In this document: positions 17,892 to 27,329 of the stretch, piece by piece
Position numbering within the stretch: position 1 is the stretch's first letter
Layout: each line of letters begins with the position of its first letter
NCBI GenBank assembly: GCA_963793645.1
Contig: CAWCAW010000008.1
Location: 1-64,000, forward strand
DNA length: 64,000 bases
Direction of reading: 5' to 3'
From: CAWCAW01 sp963793645
GTDB lineage: Bacteria > Actinomycetota > Acidimicrobiia > Acidimicrobiales > UBA8190
Made by a program: the position numbers and the translations under genes
The notes under the pieces: generated by a model
The model's database searches: none
The model's input: the letters and a program-made list of their open reading frames with translations, nothing else
What the model was told of the DNA's origin: nothing

Positions 17892-19138
17892 GTTGGCTCG
17901 AAACCATGCGCACCGGTCTCGACGCCGTGCGCATGCACCGGATGCGATCGAGCCTCACCGTGCTCGGCATCCTGATCGGCATCGCGGCGGTGATCCTCAC
18001 CGTCGGGCTCGGTGAGGGAGCCCAAGGCCAAGTCACCTCCGAGATCTCGGCCTTGGGCACCAACCTGCTCACCGTCACCCCGGGGAGCTCGACCTCGAGC
18101 ACCGGGATCCGGGGCGGCCTGGGCTCGGCATCCACCTTGACCATGGCTGACGCCAATGCGCTGTCCTCACATGCCGTCGCTCCCGACATCGAGGCGGTGG
18201 CACCCACCACGTCGTCGTCGGAGACTCTTTCGGCGGGCAACACCAACTGGACCACCACGGTGGTGGGAAGCACGGTCCCGTGGCTGTCGGTCCGGGGCCG
18301 CAGCCTGGCCGAGGGTCGGTTCTTCGACAACCAGGAAGTTGCCCAGGACGCCGCGGTCACAGTGCTCGCTCCGACCACGGCCGAAGAGCTCTTCGGCGCC
18401 ACTGATCCGGTTGGTCAAAGTGTCAACGTCGACGGCATCCCCATGACGGTCATCGGGGTGCTCACCTCGGCGGGCAATGCGTCGTCGTCCTCTTCTTCCA
18501 CGGCGTCCAGTGAGGATGATCAGGCCGTGGTGCCCATCACCACGGCGGCCGAAAGGATTTTCGGCGGCACTTCGCGGACGTCGGTGCAGTCCATATTGGT
18601 GGAGGCCACGTCGTCGAACACCTTGGGGGCGGCGTACCAGGAGGCCGATGACGAACTCCTCGCCTTGCACCACATCACCACCCCGGCCGACGCCGACTTC
18701 ACCATCACCACCCAGCAGTCCCTGCTGTCGACGGCGACGTCGGTGGACAAGACCCTCACCGTTTTGTTGGCCGGCATCGCCGGCATCTCGCTGTTGGTGG
18801 GCGGGATCGGCGTCATGAACATCATGTTGGTCTCGGTCACCGAGCGCATCAGGGAGATCGGGTTGCGCAAAGCCCTGGGGGCGGCCCCGGCCCTCATCCG
18901 CCGCCAGTTCCTCGTCGAAGCGTCGGTGCTCGGGCTGTCAGGCGGTCTTCTGGGCGCCGCGCTGGGTCTGATCGGTGCGGCCGCCTTGCCGCACCTCATC
19001 TCCAACCACATCGCCGTTTCGCCAACCGCCACGGTGGGCGCCATAGTCGTAGCCATTGCCATCGGGGTGGGTTTCGGTGTCTATCCGGCCTCCCGGGCCG
19101 CCCGCCTGGCTCCCATCGATGCGTTGCGAAATGAGTGA
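17888..19138 (+). CDS. MacB-like ABC transporter permease
   Basis: 416 residues in the FtsX/MacB fold: one N-terminal helix (SLTVLGILIGIAAVILTVGLGEGA), a large extracytoplasmic MacB core domain, and three C-terminal helices beginning with LTVLLAGIAGISLLVGGIGVMNIMLVSVTERIREIGLRKALGA, the classic family signature. The core contains a Ser-rich stretch near residue 200. With the preceding fusion protein and ATPase it likely works as a mechanotransmission exporter; no substrate can be read off. Confidence 0.93.
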   Translation: MSWLETMRTGLDAVRMHRMRSSLTVLGILIGIAAVILTVGLGEGAQGQVTSEISALGTNLLTVTPGSSTSSTGIRGGLGSASTLTMADANALSSHAVAPDIEAVAPTTSSSETLSAGNTNWTTTVVGSTVPWLSVRGRSLAEGRFFDNQEVAQDAAVTVLAPTTAEELFGATDPVGQSVNVDGIPMTVIGVLTSAGNASSSSSSTASSEDDQAVVPITTAAERIFGGTSRTSVQSILVEATSSNTLGAAYQEADDELLALHHITTPADADFTITTQQSLLSTATSVDKTLTVLLAGIAGISLLVGGIGVMNIMLVSVTERIREIGLRKALGAAPALIRRQFLVEASVLGLSGGLLGAALGLIGAAALPHLISNHIAVSPTATVGAIVVAIAIGVGFGVYPASRAARLAPIDALRNE

Positions 19139-19187
19139 AGACGACGCCGCCCATGGCGGCGCCGTCCTTCGGACACAAGGAGAAATC

Positions 19188-20156
19188 ATGAACTCGTCCG
19201 TCTTCGAATCGCCTGCCCTCGTCGGCCGGCGCCGTGACCGGCGTCACGCCACCCGAACCGGAGTCGTCGTGCTGCTTGGTGCCGTCGCCCTGGTGGCCGC
19301 GGCGTGCAGCTCGAGTAGCTCGCCCTCGGCCGCGTCCGGCTCCACCACCACCCTGCCGAAACGCCCCACGACACCGGGGGCGTCGGGGGAGGTGGCCAGC
19401 ATCACGGGGACGTCGATGGAGGTGCAGAACCCCGAAAGCGGACAGGTCACCGTCAGCTGGACCTCGGCCACCACCTTTTCGCAAACGGTGACGTCGACCA
19501 CATCGGCGGTCGCCAGCGGTGATTGCGTGACCGTCACGGGCACGCCCGCCGCCAGTGGGAGTACCACCGGCCCTGTCGCGGCTACCTCCGTCACGGTCAG
19601 CCCGGCCCCCTCCAGCGGTGAATGCAGCGCGGCGGCCGGCGGCACCGGCGGATTCGGCGGCGGTGGCGGTTTCGGAGGACGAGGCGGTGGCGGTTTCGGA
19701 GGCGCGGGAGGCGCGGGAGCAGAAGGCGGAGAGTCAGGCGGCGGCGGCGGCGGTGGCGGTGGCTTCGGCGGCGCTGGTTTTGCTGACTTCGCCTTCGCCA
19801 GCGGACAGGTCACCCAGGTTTCGGGCGGCGGATTCACCATCAAAGGCACCGTGCGCAGCGGGGGTCGTGGGGCTGGCTCGGCGTCCTCGACACCGACGAC
19901 CACACCGGCAACCGAGTCGGTGGACATCACCACCACCTCGACGACCACCTACTCGCAGGTCTCGACGGCGAGCTCGTCGGACCTGGCCGTCGGCAAGTGC
20001 GTCACGGCCCGGGGATCGGCCGGGGATACGGGCGCCATCACGGCCACCTCGATCAGCATCCATGCGGCTGGCGCGAACGGTTGTGTGGCGGGCTTCGGCG
20101 GCCGGGGCGGCTTCGGCGGCCCGGGGGGCGCCGGACCTGGCACCGCCGGGGCATAG
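19188..20156 (+). CDS. Gly-rich lipoprotein with two DUF5666-like modules
   Basis: 322 residues. A lipoprotein signal peptide ends at LVAAAC (Cys at about residue 40). Two similar beta modules (SGEVASITGTSMEVQNPESGQVTVSW... and SGQVTQVSGGGFTIKGTV...), each with TTTSTTTYSQV-like and DCVTV/KCVTARG motifs, flank a long GGFGGGG tract (about 145-200). A second short Gly tract ends the protein. The start at 19188 has AAGGAG at 19178-19183. Its position inside the export cluster suggests a surface partner of the fusion proteins. Function unknown. Confidence 0.75.
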   Translation: MNSSVFESPALVGRRRDRRHATRTGVVVLLGAVALVAAACSSSSSPSAASGSTTTLPKRPTTPGASGEVASITGTSMEVQNPESGQVTVSWTSATTFSQTVTSTTSAVASGDCVTVTGTPAASGSTTGPVAATSVTVSPAPSSGECSAAAGGTGGFGGGGGFGGRGGGGFGGAGGAGAEGGESGGGGGGGGGFGGAGFADFAFASGQVTQVSGGGFTIKGTVRSGGRGAGSASSTPTTTPATESVDITTTSTTTYSQVSTASSSDLAVGKCVTARGSAGDTGAITATSISIHAAGANGCVAGFGGRGGFGGPGGAGPGTAGA

Positions 20157-20166
20157 GAGAGCAGTG

Positions 20167-21783
20167 ATGCGTCAACGAACCGCGTCACTATGGCACCGCC
20201 TGACCAGGCGCTCCCTTGTGACTTTGGTGGTCATCGTTGTGGTGGCGGTGACGGCCGGCGCATCGGCATGGGCGCTGACGACGGGATCCGGTGCGGATTA
20301 CCGCACCACCACGGCCACAGCGGGCAATGTCGAGGAGACGCTCGATGCCACCGGGACCCTCGAACCCGTGAATACGGCGCAGCTTTCCTTTCAGGTGGCC
20401 GGCGTAGTGGCGGGCGTAGCGGCCACAGTGGGAGAGAACGTGACCGACGGCGAGGTACTCGCCACCTTGGACACGTCGTCGCTGCAGTCCACTGTGGCCG
20501 CCGACCAATCGACGGTGACGTCGGCGCAGACGAAGCTGACCGAGGACGAAGCCAGTGAGGTCAGCGCCACGACCACCACAACCACCACGACGACGACACC
20601 GACCACCACCACCACGACACCGACGGGCAGCTCAAGCCCCTCCGGCTCATCCGGTTCTCTCACCGCCGCGCAGGGCGCGGTCACGTCGGACCAGCACAAG
20701 CTGGACACCGACAGTGCCCAGGCAAAGTCCGATCTGAGCATGGCCACGTCCACGTGCGGATCCTCCACCGGTTCGCCATGCACGTCGGCGCTGCAAACCG
20801 AGCTGACCGACCAGCAGACCGTCGCCCAAGACGAGTCGACCGTCGCCCAAGACGAGTCGGGCCTGGCCGAGTTGCTGAGCAACAGTTCCTCCGCCGCGGG
20901 CACCAACTCGTCGTCCACCGGGTCCAGCAGCACCAACACCGATCGATCGGCCTCAGGGTCGAGTTCGTCCGAAAAGCTCGGTGACACGAGCACGGGCACC
21001 GGGTCGGGTGCGGCGCTCAGTTCCGAGTCCGCCGCCGCCACCCCCTACCAAGTGGCCGCCGACCAGGCCGATCTCGATGCCGACGATGTCGTGTTGAGCG
21101 AGGCGCAGGGCGCCCTCGACGAAGCCCAGTTGACCTCTCCCATGAGCGGGGTGGTGGCATCGGTGTCGGTCACCAGCGGCGAGAACGTCTCGGCTGATTC
21201 GTCGTCACAGGACATCGTGGTGATCGGCCCGCAGTCCTTCGAAGTGTCGACGACAGTCGCGGTCAGCGACGTCTCCGAAGTCAAGGTGGGTGAGAAGGCC
21301 TCGGTCACCCTCGACGGCCAAGGCGGCGAGCTGTCGGGCACGGTGTCCGAAGTGGGCCCGCCGCCGGTGAGCTCGACGTCGACGGACTATCCGGTGGTGA
21401 TCTCGCTGCCCGCCGGTGCGCAGGGTCTCTATGACGGGGCTTCTGCCAGCGTGGCGATCGTGGTGGGCCAGGCTTCCGACGTGGTGACGGTACCCACCTC
21501 GGCCGTGCACGAGCTCGGCCAACTCAGCTACGTCGATGAGGTGCGCAACGGCGCACTCGATGAGGTGCGCGTCATCGTCGGTGCCATGGGCGAGACGAGC
21601 ACGCAGGTGATCTCGGGAGTAAAAGTCGGTGACGATGTCGTCCTCGCCAACTTGTCGGAGCCGGTGCCGACGAACACGTCGTCGGGTCCGAGCAGCTTCG
21701 CCGGCGTGGGTGCGCTCACCGGCACCGGCGGCGGGGGATTCGGCGGCGCTGGGGGAGGCGGGTTCTCCCGTCGGGCCGGCTGA
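20167..21783 (+). CDS. Second membrane fusion protein (HlyD/RND-like periplasmic adaptor)
   Basis: 538 residues with an N-terminal helix (about 18-40), lipoyl halves (VNTAQLSFQVAGVVAGVAATVGENVTDGEVLATLD and AQLTSPMSGVVASVSVTSGENV), and a beta-barrel with VTVPTSAVHELGQLSYVDEV. The hairpin between the lipoyl halves is long and carries a Thr tract, a Ser/Gly/Thr tract and heptad-like QTVAQDESTVAQDES repeats. The C-terminus is Gly/Phe-rich (GGGGFGGAGGGGF). It ends the plus-strand cluster begun by the first fusion protein and may serve either ABC pair. Confidence 0.85.
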   Translation: MRQRTASLWHRLTRRSLVTLVVIVVVAVTAGASAWALTTGSGADYRTTTATAGNVEETLDATGTLEPVNTAQLSFQVAGVVAGVAATVGENVTDGEVLATLDTSSLQSTVAADQSTVTSAQTKLTEDEASEVSATTTTTTTTTTPTTTTTTPTGSSSPSGSSGSLTAAQGAVTSDQHKLDTDSAQAKSDLSMATSTCGSSTGSPCTSALQTELTDQQTVAQDESTVAQDESGLAELLSNSSSAAGTNSSSTGSSSTNTDRSASGSSSSEKLGDTSTGTGSGAALSSESAAATPYQVAADQADLDADDVVLSEAQGALDEAQLTSPMSGVVASVSVTSGENVSADSSSQDIVVIGPQSFEVSTTVAVSDVSEVKVGEKASVTLDGQGGELSGTVSEVGPPPVSSTSTDYPVVISLPAGAQGLYDGASASVAIVVGQASDVVTVPTSAVHELGQLSYVDEVRNGALDEVRVIVGAMGETSTQVISGVKVGDDVVLANLSEPVPTNTSSGPSSFAGVGALTGTGGGGFGGAGGGGFSRRAG

Positions 21784-21983
21784 ATCGTCCCCTGGCTTAG
21801 CGGCGGCGTTGTCGTATGCGCACGAGTCAGCCCGCATACCCGTGGTCGCCCGGCATGGGGCGCTCCGTGACGCCCGAGGCGCGAAGGAACTGACGGAGCT
21901 GGGAGGCGTGCTCGACGACGTGCAAGAGACGCGGCCGGCAGACCGCATCGCGACCTGTTGTTGAGGCGCGACCGAGCAGCCGC
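21784..21983. other. Intergenic region between the fusion protein and the histidine kinase gene
   Basis: The 200-bp tail-to-tail gap has no convincing gene. On the minus strand a 30-residue stretch (LLHVVEHASQLRQFLRASGV) resembles the C-terminal end of a DinB/DUF664 protein and might be a remnant, but nothing upstream supports it. No obvious terminator with a T-tract was seen. Confidence 0.3.
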
Positions 21984-23428
21984 TCAGGCTTCCTGCATCG
22001 TTGTGGCCACCGGCAGCCGCACCCAAAAGGTGGCGCCCCCGCTCCCATTCGAAACCACACCCACATCACCCTGGTGCGCGTTGGCAATGGCCGACACGAT
22101 GGCGAGCCCGAGCCCGACGCCGCCGGAGGACCGGGCTCGAGACGGATCACTGCGGTGAAAGGGCTCAAAGATCTTGACCTGCTCGTCAGCGGCGATACCC
22201 GGCCCGTGATCCTGGACCTCCACGACGGCCTGGTTGTCGACGGTGGTAACCCGGATCTCGATGGGTGTGCCGTCGGCAGTGTGGGTGACCGCGTTGGAAA
22301 CGAGGTTGTCGACCACTTGGCGCAGACGGCTGGCGTCGCCGACGACGGTCACCGGTCCGCTGACCTCGGTGGTGATGGAGCGCAGCGGCGCGCTCACCCG
22401 TGCCGCGTCGGCGGAGGCGAGCACAACGGCAGCCAGGTCGACGGCGTCGTGGGCAAAGGGGCGTTCGCGATCGAGGCGAGCCAAGAGCAAGAGGTCGTCG
22501 ACGAGCACGCTCATGCGATCGGCCTCGGAGCGGATGTGGCGCATGGACGTGGCCAGGTCCTCAGGTCGGTCGCGCGCCCCCGGTCGAAGATCTCGGCATA
22601 GCCCCGGATCGACGTGAGTGGGGTACGCAGCTCGTGGGAGGCATCGGCCAGAAAGCGCCGCAGGTGCTCCTCCGACGCGGCGCGCGCCGCGAAGGCCCCT
22701 TCGATCTCGCCCATCATGGTGTTGAGCGCGGAGCCGAGACGACCGACCTCGGTGTCGGCATCGGCGTGGGCGACGCGTTGGGTGAGGTCGCCCGCCGCGA
22801 TGGCACCGGCGGTGGTGGCCATTTCGTCGAGGGGTCGCAAACCGCGCCGCACCATCCACCACGCCAGCACGCCGAGGGCTCCGAGCACCACCACGCTGAC
22901 CAAAACCTCGATGATGAGCAACCGCCCCAACGTGTCATGGGCGTCGGTGAGCGGTATGGCGACCACCACGGTGCCCCCGCCTTCGACCGGCTCGGCCAGC
23001 ACGCGGTAGTCGATCGACTGCGAGCCCGGGCTCGATGCGTTGAAGAAGCTGCCGTTGGTCGACGCGTTCCCCGACCCCGGCAGCTGCACGGGAAGGGCGG
23101 GGGCCGTGGGTATGGCCCCGCAGTTGTTGGTGCAGTAGATGAACGGGCTCTCGGCCAGCACCGTGCCGCTCTGATCGCGCAGGATCCCGTAGGTGCCTGG
23201 GGGTACGAAACTCCCCGCCCCCGCGTGCAGGGCTCCGATCCCGCCCCCACCAATGGAGGACTCTGTCAGCAGGTCGCGGCCCACGGGCAGCACGGCTTGG
23301 GACAGTTGTTGGTCCACCTGGGAGGTGAGAAACGAGTCGAGGAACGAGTAGGTGGCGATGTCCGACGTCACGAGGCCTACGGCCACGATGCCCATGAGGA
23401 CGAGCAACAGGCGCAGGCGCAGCGTCAT
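21984..23428 (-). CDS. Sensor histidine kinase of a two-component system, frameshifted
   Basis: N-terminal helix (LLLVLMGIVAVGLVTSDIATYSFL), an extracytoplasmic sensor of about 130 residues with a disulfide-capable CTNNC, a second helix, a HAMP domain, the H-box LADASHELRTPLTSIRGYAE, then N-box NLVSNAVTHT, G1 DHGPGIA, and G2 GGVGLGLAIVSAI. The frame breaks near 22561-22567; restoring one C in a CC run joins DRGRATD to PEDLATSMRHI. It is translationally coupled to the response regulator (ATGA overlap). The MprB/TcrY-like domain order suggests envelope sensing. Confidence 0.88.
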
Positions 23429-24141
23429 GGCGACGGGTGAGCCGGCCGGACGGTGTACCCGACACCGCGCACGGTGTGAATCAAGCGGGGTCCGAGGCTG
23501 TCGATCTTCTTGCGCAGATAGCTGATGTAGATCTCCACGACATTGGCGTTGCCGTCAAAGTCGTAGTTCCACACGCGGTCGAGAATCTGCGACTTCGACA
23601 CCACGCGGCCGGCGTTGAGCAAGAGGTAATGCAGAAGCTTGAACTCCGTCGGTGTGAGCTCGATGGACGTCGACCCCCGAAACACCTCGTGGCTCTCCTC
23701 GTCGAGGATGAGGTCGGCCACCCCGAGGCGGCTGCTGTCACCCTCTCCGTGCACCCGGCGCAAGATGGCGCGCACGCGCACGATGAGCTCCTCGATGCTG
23801 AACGGTTTGGTCATGTAGTCGTCGCCGCCCAAGGTGAAGCCGCGCAGCTTGTCGTCGAGCGTGTCGCGGGCGGTCAAGAAGAGGACGGGGAGCCGTCCCC
23901 CCACCCGGTCCCGGCCGATGCGCTGCAGGACCTCGAACCCGTTCAAGTCCGGGAGCATGACGTCGAGGACCAACAGATGAGGTCGAAACGTGGTGATGGC
24001 GTCGAGCGCCTGGCGCCCCAGATGGGCCACTTCGACTTCGAGGCCCTCATAACGCAGGGCCATCGAGAGCAAGTCGGTGATGCTGTTCTCGTCGTCGACG
24101 ACGAGGATCCGTGACGGTGGTGCCGGCGCAATGGTGGACAT
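23425..24141 (-). CDS. OmpR/PhoB family response regulator
   Basis: 238 residues. The receiver domain has the acidic pair VDDE, the phosphoacceptor Asp in LLVLDVMLPD (residue about 56), the Thr in LFLTARD and the Lys in MTKPFS. The winged-helix effector contains ELTPTEFKLLHYLLLNAGRVVSKSQILDRVW and NVVEIYISYLRKKID. The start at 24141 is the ATG before STIAP; upstream in-frame sequence holds the divergent promoter region. It probably controls its own operon and the divergent ABC genes through the repeat at 24181-24198. Confidence 0.95.
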   Translation of the reverse strand: MSTIAPAPPSRILVVDDENSITDLLSMALRYEGLEVEVAHLGRQALDAITTFRPHLLVLDVMLPDLNGFEVLQRIGRDRVGGRLPVLFLTARDTLDDKLRGFTLGGDDYMTKPFSIEELIVRVRAILRRVHGEGDSSRLGVADLILDEESHEVFRGSTSIELTPTEFKLLHYLLLNAGRVVSKSQILDRVWNYDFDGNANVVEIYISYLRKKIDSLGPRLIHTVRGVGYTVRPAHPSP

Positions 24142-24180
24142 GGTCCTCGAGGCCTCCCCCACGTATCCTCGGGGGCGTTC

Positions 24181-24198
24181 CTGTGAGTTTTCTGTGAT
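24181..24198. promoter_or_regulatory. PhoB-box-like direct repeat between the divergent response regulator and ABC operon
   Basis: CTGTGAG and CTGTGAT are separated by TTTT, giving an 11-bp period and a T-rich spacer. This is the layout bound by tandem dimers of OmpR/PhoB-type regulators (CTGTNAT-like boxes). It lies 40 bp upstream of the regulator start and about 87 bp upstream of the permease start, between divergent genes. Confidence 0.6.
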
Positions 24199-24284
24199 AA
24201 GCGTAGACTCGCCAAGCTTCTCAGCCAATTGACAGGATCGAGCCCTACCATTCGTGGCCGCGGGCGGGTCAGGGGTGCATTCGA

Positions 24285-26190
24285 ATGATCTCATGGAGTT
24301 ATGTCAGAGACGAGCTTCGGCGCCGCTGGAGCCGGACTTTGGTCACCGCGTTGGGCTTGGCTGCGGGCGTCGGTCTCGTGGTCGGCATCATCAGCGTCTC
24401 CAACGGACTGACTGACGCGCAGAACAAGGTGTTGTCGCCCTTGTCGTCAGTGGGGACCGACATCATCATCACGCGCACGGTGGGGGCGACCACGGCTTCG
24501 GCGGCGGCTACAACGACGACCACGTTGCCCGGCGTCGGCTTAGGCGGGGGACCCGGTGGCGGTGGTGGGGGCGGCGGCTTCATCCGCTCAGGCGCCCTCC
24601 GCGGCGAAAGCGCGGCGGCGCTGAGCCAGCTTGACTCGAGTGACCAGACGTCGCTGTTGAATGCCAACTCGTCGGTGCTCACGGACCTGTCCAAGCTCGG
24701 TCCGGCGGGCACGCAGTTCACCTACGACTTCTTCGTCCCGGGCACCCTGATCACCTTTCCACAGCAAGCCGTCCAAGTGGCCAGCCAGGTCAAAGGTGTC
24801 GAATCGGCGGTGCCCGCTCTGTCGCTGCAGGCCCTGCACGAGACGGGAACGGTGCCCAAGATCACAGCCACGTTCCAAACCGGGGGACAAACGTTGACGC
24901 AGGTGGTCAAGCCGCCCCCGCTCACCCCGGCACAGTCGGCGGCGGTGCGGACATGCTTGGAGTCCTCAGGGGCGTTCTCGACGTCTTCGGCCACGACGAC
25001 GCCGACAACGGCCCCAACCGGCAACAGCGGCACCATCACCAGCCTTCCCGGCGGTGGCGGCGGAGGGGGTTCCGGCGGGTTCGGTGGTGGTGGCGGCGGT
25101 GGTCTCGGGGGTGGTGGCGGTACCTCGTTCTCACAGGGCGCCTCCGACTTCCGATCCGAGCTGCAGAACTGCCTGCCGGCCAGCTACCAGCAGTACAACG
25201 CCCAGGTGACGGTGCCCGAGCAAACCATCAACCAGGTGATCAACCCGCCTTCGACCAACACGCAGACGAGCAGCTACACCGTGGCCGGCGTCGACCCCTC
25301 CAATCCCAACACCGGGCTGATCACCAAGGCCCAGCTGGTGAAGGGAGCCTGGTTCGGGGCGCACCCGGCCAATGAGGTGCTCGTCAGCTCGGCCTACGCC
25401 AGCACCAAGTCCATCAAGGTGGGCCAGACGCTCACCATCGACAAGGCCAGCTACAGCGTCATCGGGTTGGTGAACCCCACCTTGACCGGTGACACCTCAG
25501 ACATCTACTTCGACTTGGCCACCTTGCAATCGGCGGCGTCGGAATCCGACCGCGTCAACGAAATCCTCGTGCAGGTGAACAAATCCTCCGACGTCAACCG
25601 CGTGGCCTCTTTGCTCAAGGCGGATCTCCCCGGAGCGCAGGTGCTGACGTCCAAAGACCTCGCCAACCAGGTGACCGGCAGCCTGTCCGACGCCAACACG
25701 CTGGCCAAGAACTTGGGAGGCGCGCTGGCCGTCATCATCTTGCTGGCCGCGTTCGTCATCGCCGCCCTGCTCACCATGTCGAGCATCTCCAAGCGCGTGC
25801 GCGAGATCGGAACGTTGCGCGCCGTGGGTTGGTCGCGTGGTCGGGTCGTGCGCCAGATCATGGCGGAGACGGTGGGCATCGGCGTCGTCGGAGCCATCGT
25901 CGGGGTGGGGGTCGGGGTTAGGAGTCTGTGCCCTCATCGATGCGCTCGGGCCCACGCTGACGTCCACGGCGTCGGGCACGGCCGTGGGGGCGTCCACCGT
26001 CGGGTCGCTGTTCCACCAGGCCACCAGCGCCGTCGGGGTGCAAAAGATACACTTGCGGGCGCCCATTACCGGGACGACGATCCTGCTGGGAATCGTGTTT
26101 TCTGTGGTGGGGGGTCTTGTCGCCGGGATAGCCGGTGGGTGGCGGGCCGCACGGATGGCGCCGGCATCGGCACTAAGGGACCTCGGATGA
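24285..26190 (+). CDS. FtsX-like ABC transporter permease, frameshifted
   Basis: N-terminal helix (RTLVTALGLAAGVGLVVGIISVSNGL), a large outer domain with two Gly-rich inserts (around residues 85-105 and 255-285), then C-terminal helices starting with LGGALAVIILLAAFVIAALLTMSSISKRVREIGTLRAVGWSRGRV. Within a GGGG run at 25914-25917 the frame is lost; removing one G gives GLGVCALIDALGP and a last helix TILLGIVFSVVGGLVAGIAGGW, ending at 26190 with ATGA overlap to the ATPase gene. Without this correction the frame would run on into the ATPase as an artificial fusion. Confidence 0.85.
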
Positions 26191-26957
26191 CCGACGAAGA
26201 GCAAGAACCGAGCACCGATGACGCGCCTGAGGCGCGCAACGATGACAAGGCCAACGGCAAGGTGAGTGATCAGGACACCCTGTACGAGCTGCGCAACGTG
26301 GAGCGCCGCTACTCGCGCGGTGGTGTCGACGTTCTGGCGCTGAAGTCGATCGATCTCGACATCGCGGCGGGGTCGTTCCTTTCCCTTGAAGGGCCCAGTG
26401 GCTCGGGCAAGAGCACGCTCCTGCAACTCCTGGGTGCACTCGACACCCCCACGGGCGGCACCATCCGTTTCGACGGCAAGGAGTTGGGTAAGGCGCCCGA
26501 CAAGGAGCTCACCTCCATCCGCAGCCGCCAAATCGGCTTCGTCTTCCAACAGTTCAACCTCATCCCTACCTTGACCGCATCGGAAAACGTGGCCATCGCC
26601 ATGGCGCCGCACCACCCGTCGCGCGCCGAACGCCACGAGCGGGCCACAGAATTGTTGACGCAGGTGGGGCTCGGCCATCGCCTCGAGCACCTGCCGTCGC
26701 GCCTGTCGGGTGGGGAGCAGCAACGTGTGGCCATCGCCCGGGCGCTGGCCAACCGTCCCCGCGTCATCATGGCCGACGAGCCCACGGGGAACCTCGACTC
26801 GGAAAGTGCCGGTGAGGTGATGAGCCTGCTGGCCGACTTGCAGGCCGCCAGCACCGTCACCGTGGTGGTGGCCACCCACGACCCCGAAGTCGCCGGCAAG
26901 GCCCGACGCCGTCTGCGCCTGCGCGACGGCTTGGTGGCCAGCGACACCGAGGCCTGA
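26187..26957 (+). CDS. ABC transporter ATPase (LolD/MacB type)
   Basis: 256 residues. An acidic, charged 30-residue N-terminus precedes the domain; then Walker A GPSGSGKST (about 72), Q-loop FVFQQFNLIPTLTASEN, signature LSGGEQQRVAIARAL, Walker B VIMADEPTGNLDS and H-loop ATHDPEVA. It pairs with the FtsX-like permease immediately upstream. A fusion protein for this pair could be the second adaptor at 20167-21783. Confidence 0.92.
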   Translation: MTDEEQEPSTDDAPEARNDDKANGKVSDQDTLYELRNVERRYSRGGVDVLALKSIDLDIAAGSFLSLEGPSGSGKSTLLQLLGALDTPTGGTIRFDGKELGKAPDKELTSIRSRQIGFVFQQFNLIPTLTASENVAIAMAPHHPSRAERHERATELLTQVGLGHRLEHLPSRLSGGEQQRVAIARALANRPRVIMADEPTGNLDSESAGEVMSLLADLQAASTVTVVVATHDPEVAGKARRRLRLRDGLVASDTEA

Positions 26958-26966
26958 ACGGTTTCA

Positions 26967-26983
26967 CCGGCCGCGGCGGCCGG
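26967..26983. terminator. GC-rich hairpin after the ATPase gene
   Basis: Arms CCGGCCG and CGGCCGG with a 3-nt loop lie 10 bp after the ATPase stop, between it and a small convergent gene. There is no T-tract, so intrinsic termination is only likely, not shown. Confidence 0.4.
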
Positions 26984-26990
26984 CACGGAA

Positions 26991-27179
26991 TCAGAGCGGG
27001 CGCGCCATGCGTCGAGTCGAAGCAACTGACGCTGTGGTGCGCGACGTGAGGCGCGTTGCGGTGGTGGTCGTAACGTCGGTGGTTTCAGGGCCAGAGCCCG
27101 AGGCCGACTCGGTTCCGAAGGACGCCAGGGTCTCGTCGATCAGCCTGACGATCTCGTCGCAGCGTTCACCCAGCGTCAT
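26991..27179 (-). CDS. Small hypothetical protein
   Basis: 62 residues: an amphipathic first part (TLGERCDEIVRLIDETLASFG) and a Thr/Ser/Arg-rich tail. A strong GAGGGAGGGG site ends 2-3 bases before the ATG, which supports real translation. No family is recognised. It is divergent from the F420-type oxidoreductase gene. The remaining 150 bp of this gap (27180-27329) hold only the two promoters. Confidence 0.45.
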   Translation of the reverse strand: MTLGERCDEIVRLIDETLASFGTESASGSGPETTDVTTTTATRLTSRTTASVASTRRMARPL

Positions 27180-27329
27180 AACCCCTCCCTCGTCGACCTA
27201 GGCATCGGGACCTCGCCCGCCACGCTGAAGGAACAATGTTTGGCTACCGCGCTCCACCCGGACGAGTGACGATTTCAACCACTCACCGTGGTGCTGACAG
27301 AGCCACGGTCGCCACTACAGTCTTCGAGC

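Noticed and set aside
19145..19161. CGCCGCC-CAT-GGCGGCG hairpin before the lipoprotein gene as a terminator
   Set aside because: The stem is short, has no T-tract, and GC-rich dyads are common in this DNA.
21827..21960. DinB C-terminal remnant on the minus strand
   Set aside because: The likeness covers only about 30 residues and there is no upstream part, so it is not listed as a gene.
24285..26957. A permease-ATPase fusion protein of 890 residues
   Set aside because: The fusion arises only from reading past the G-run indel at 25914-25917; the other frame has a normal permease end and an ATGA-linked ATPase start.
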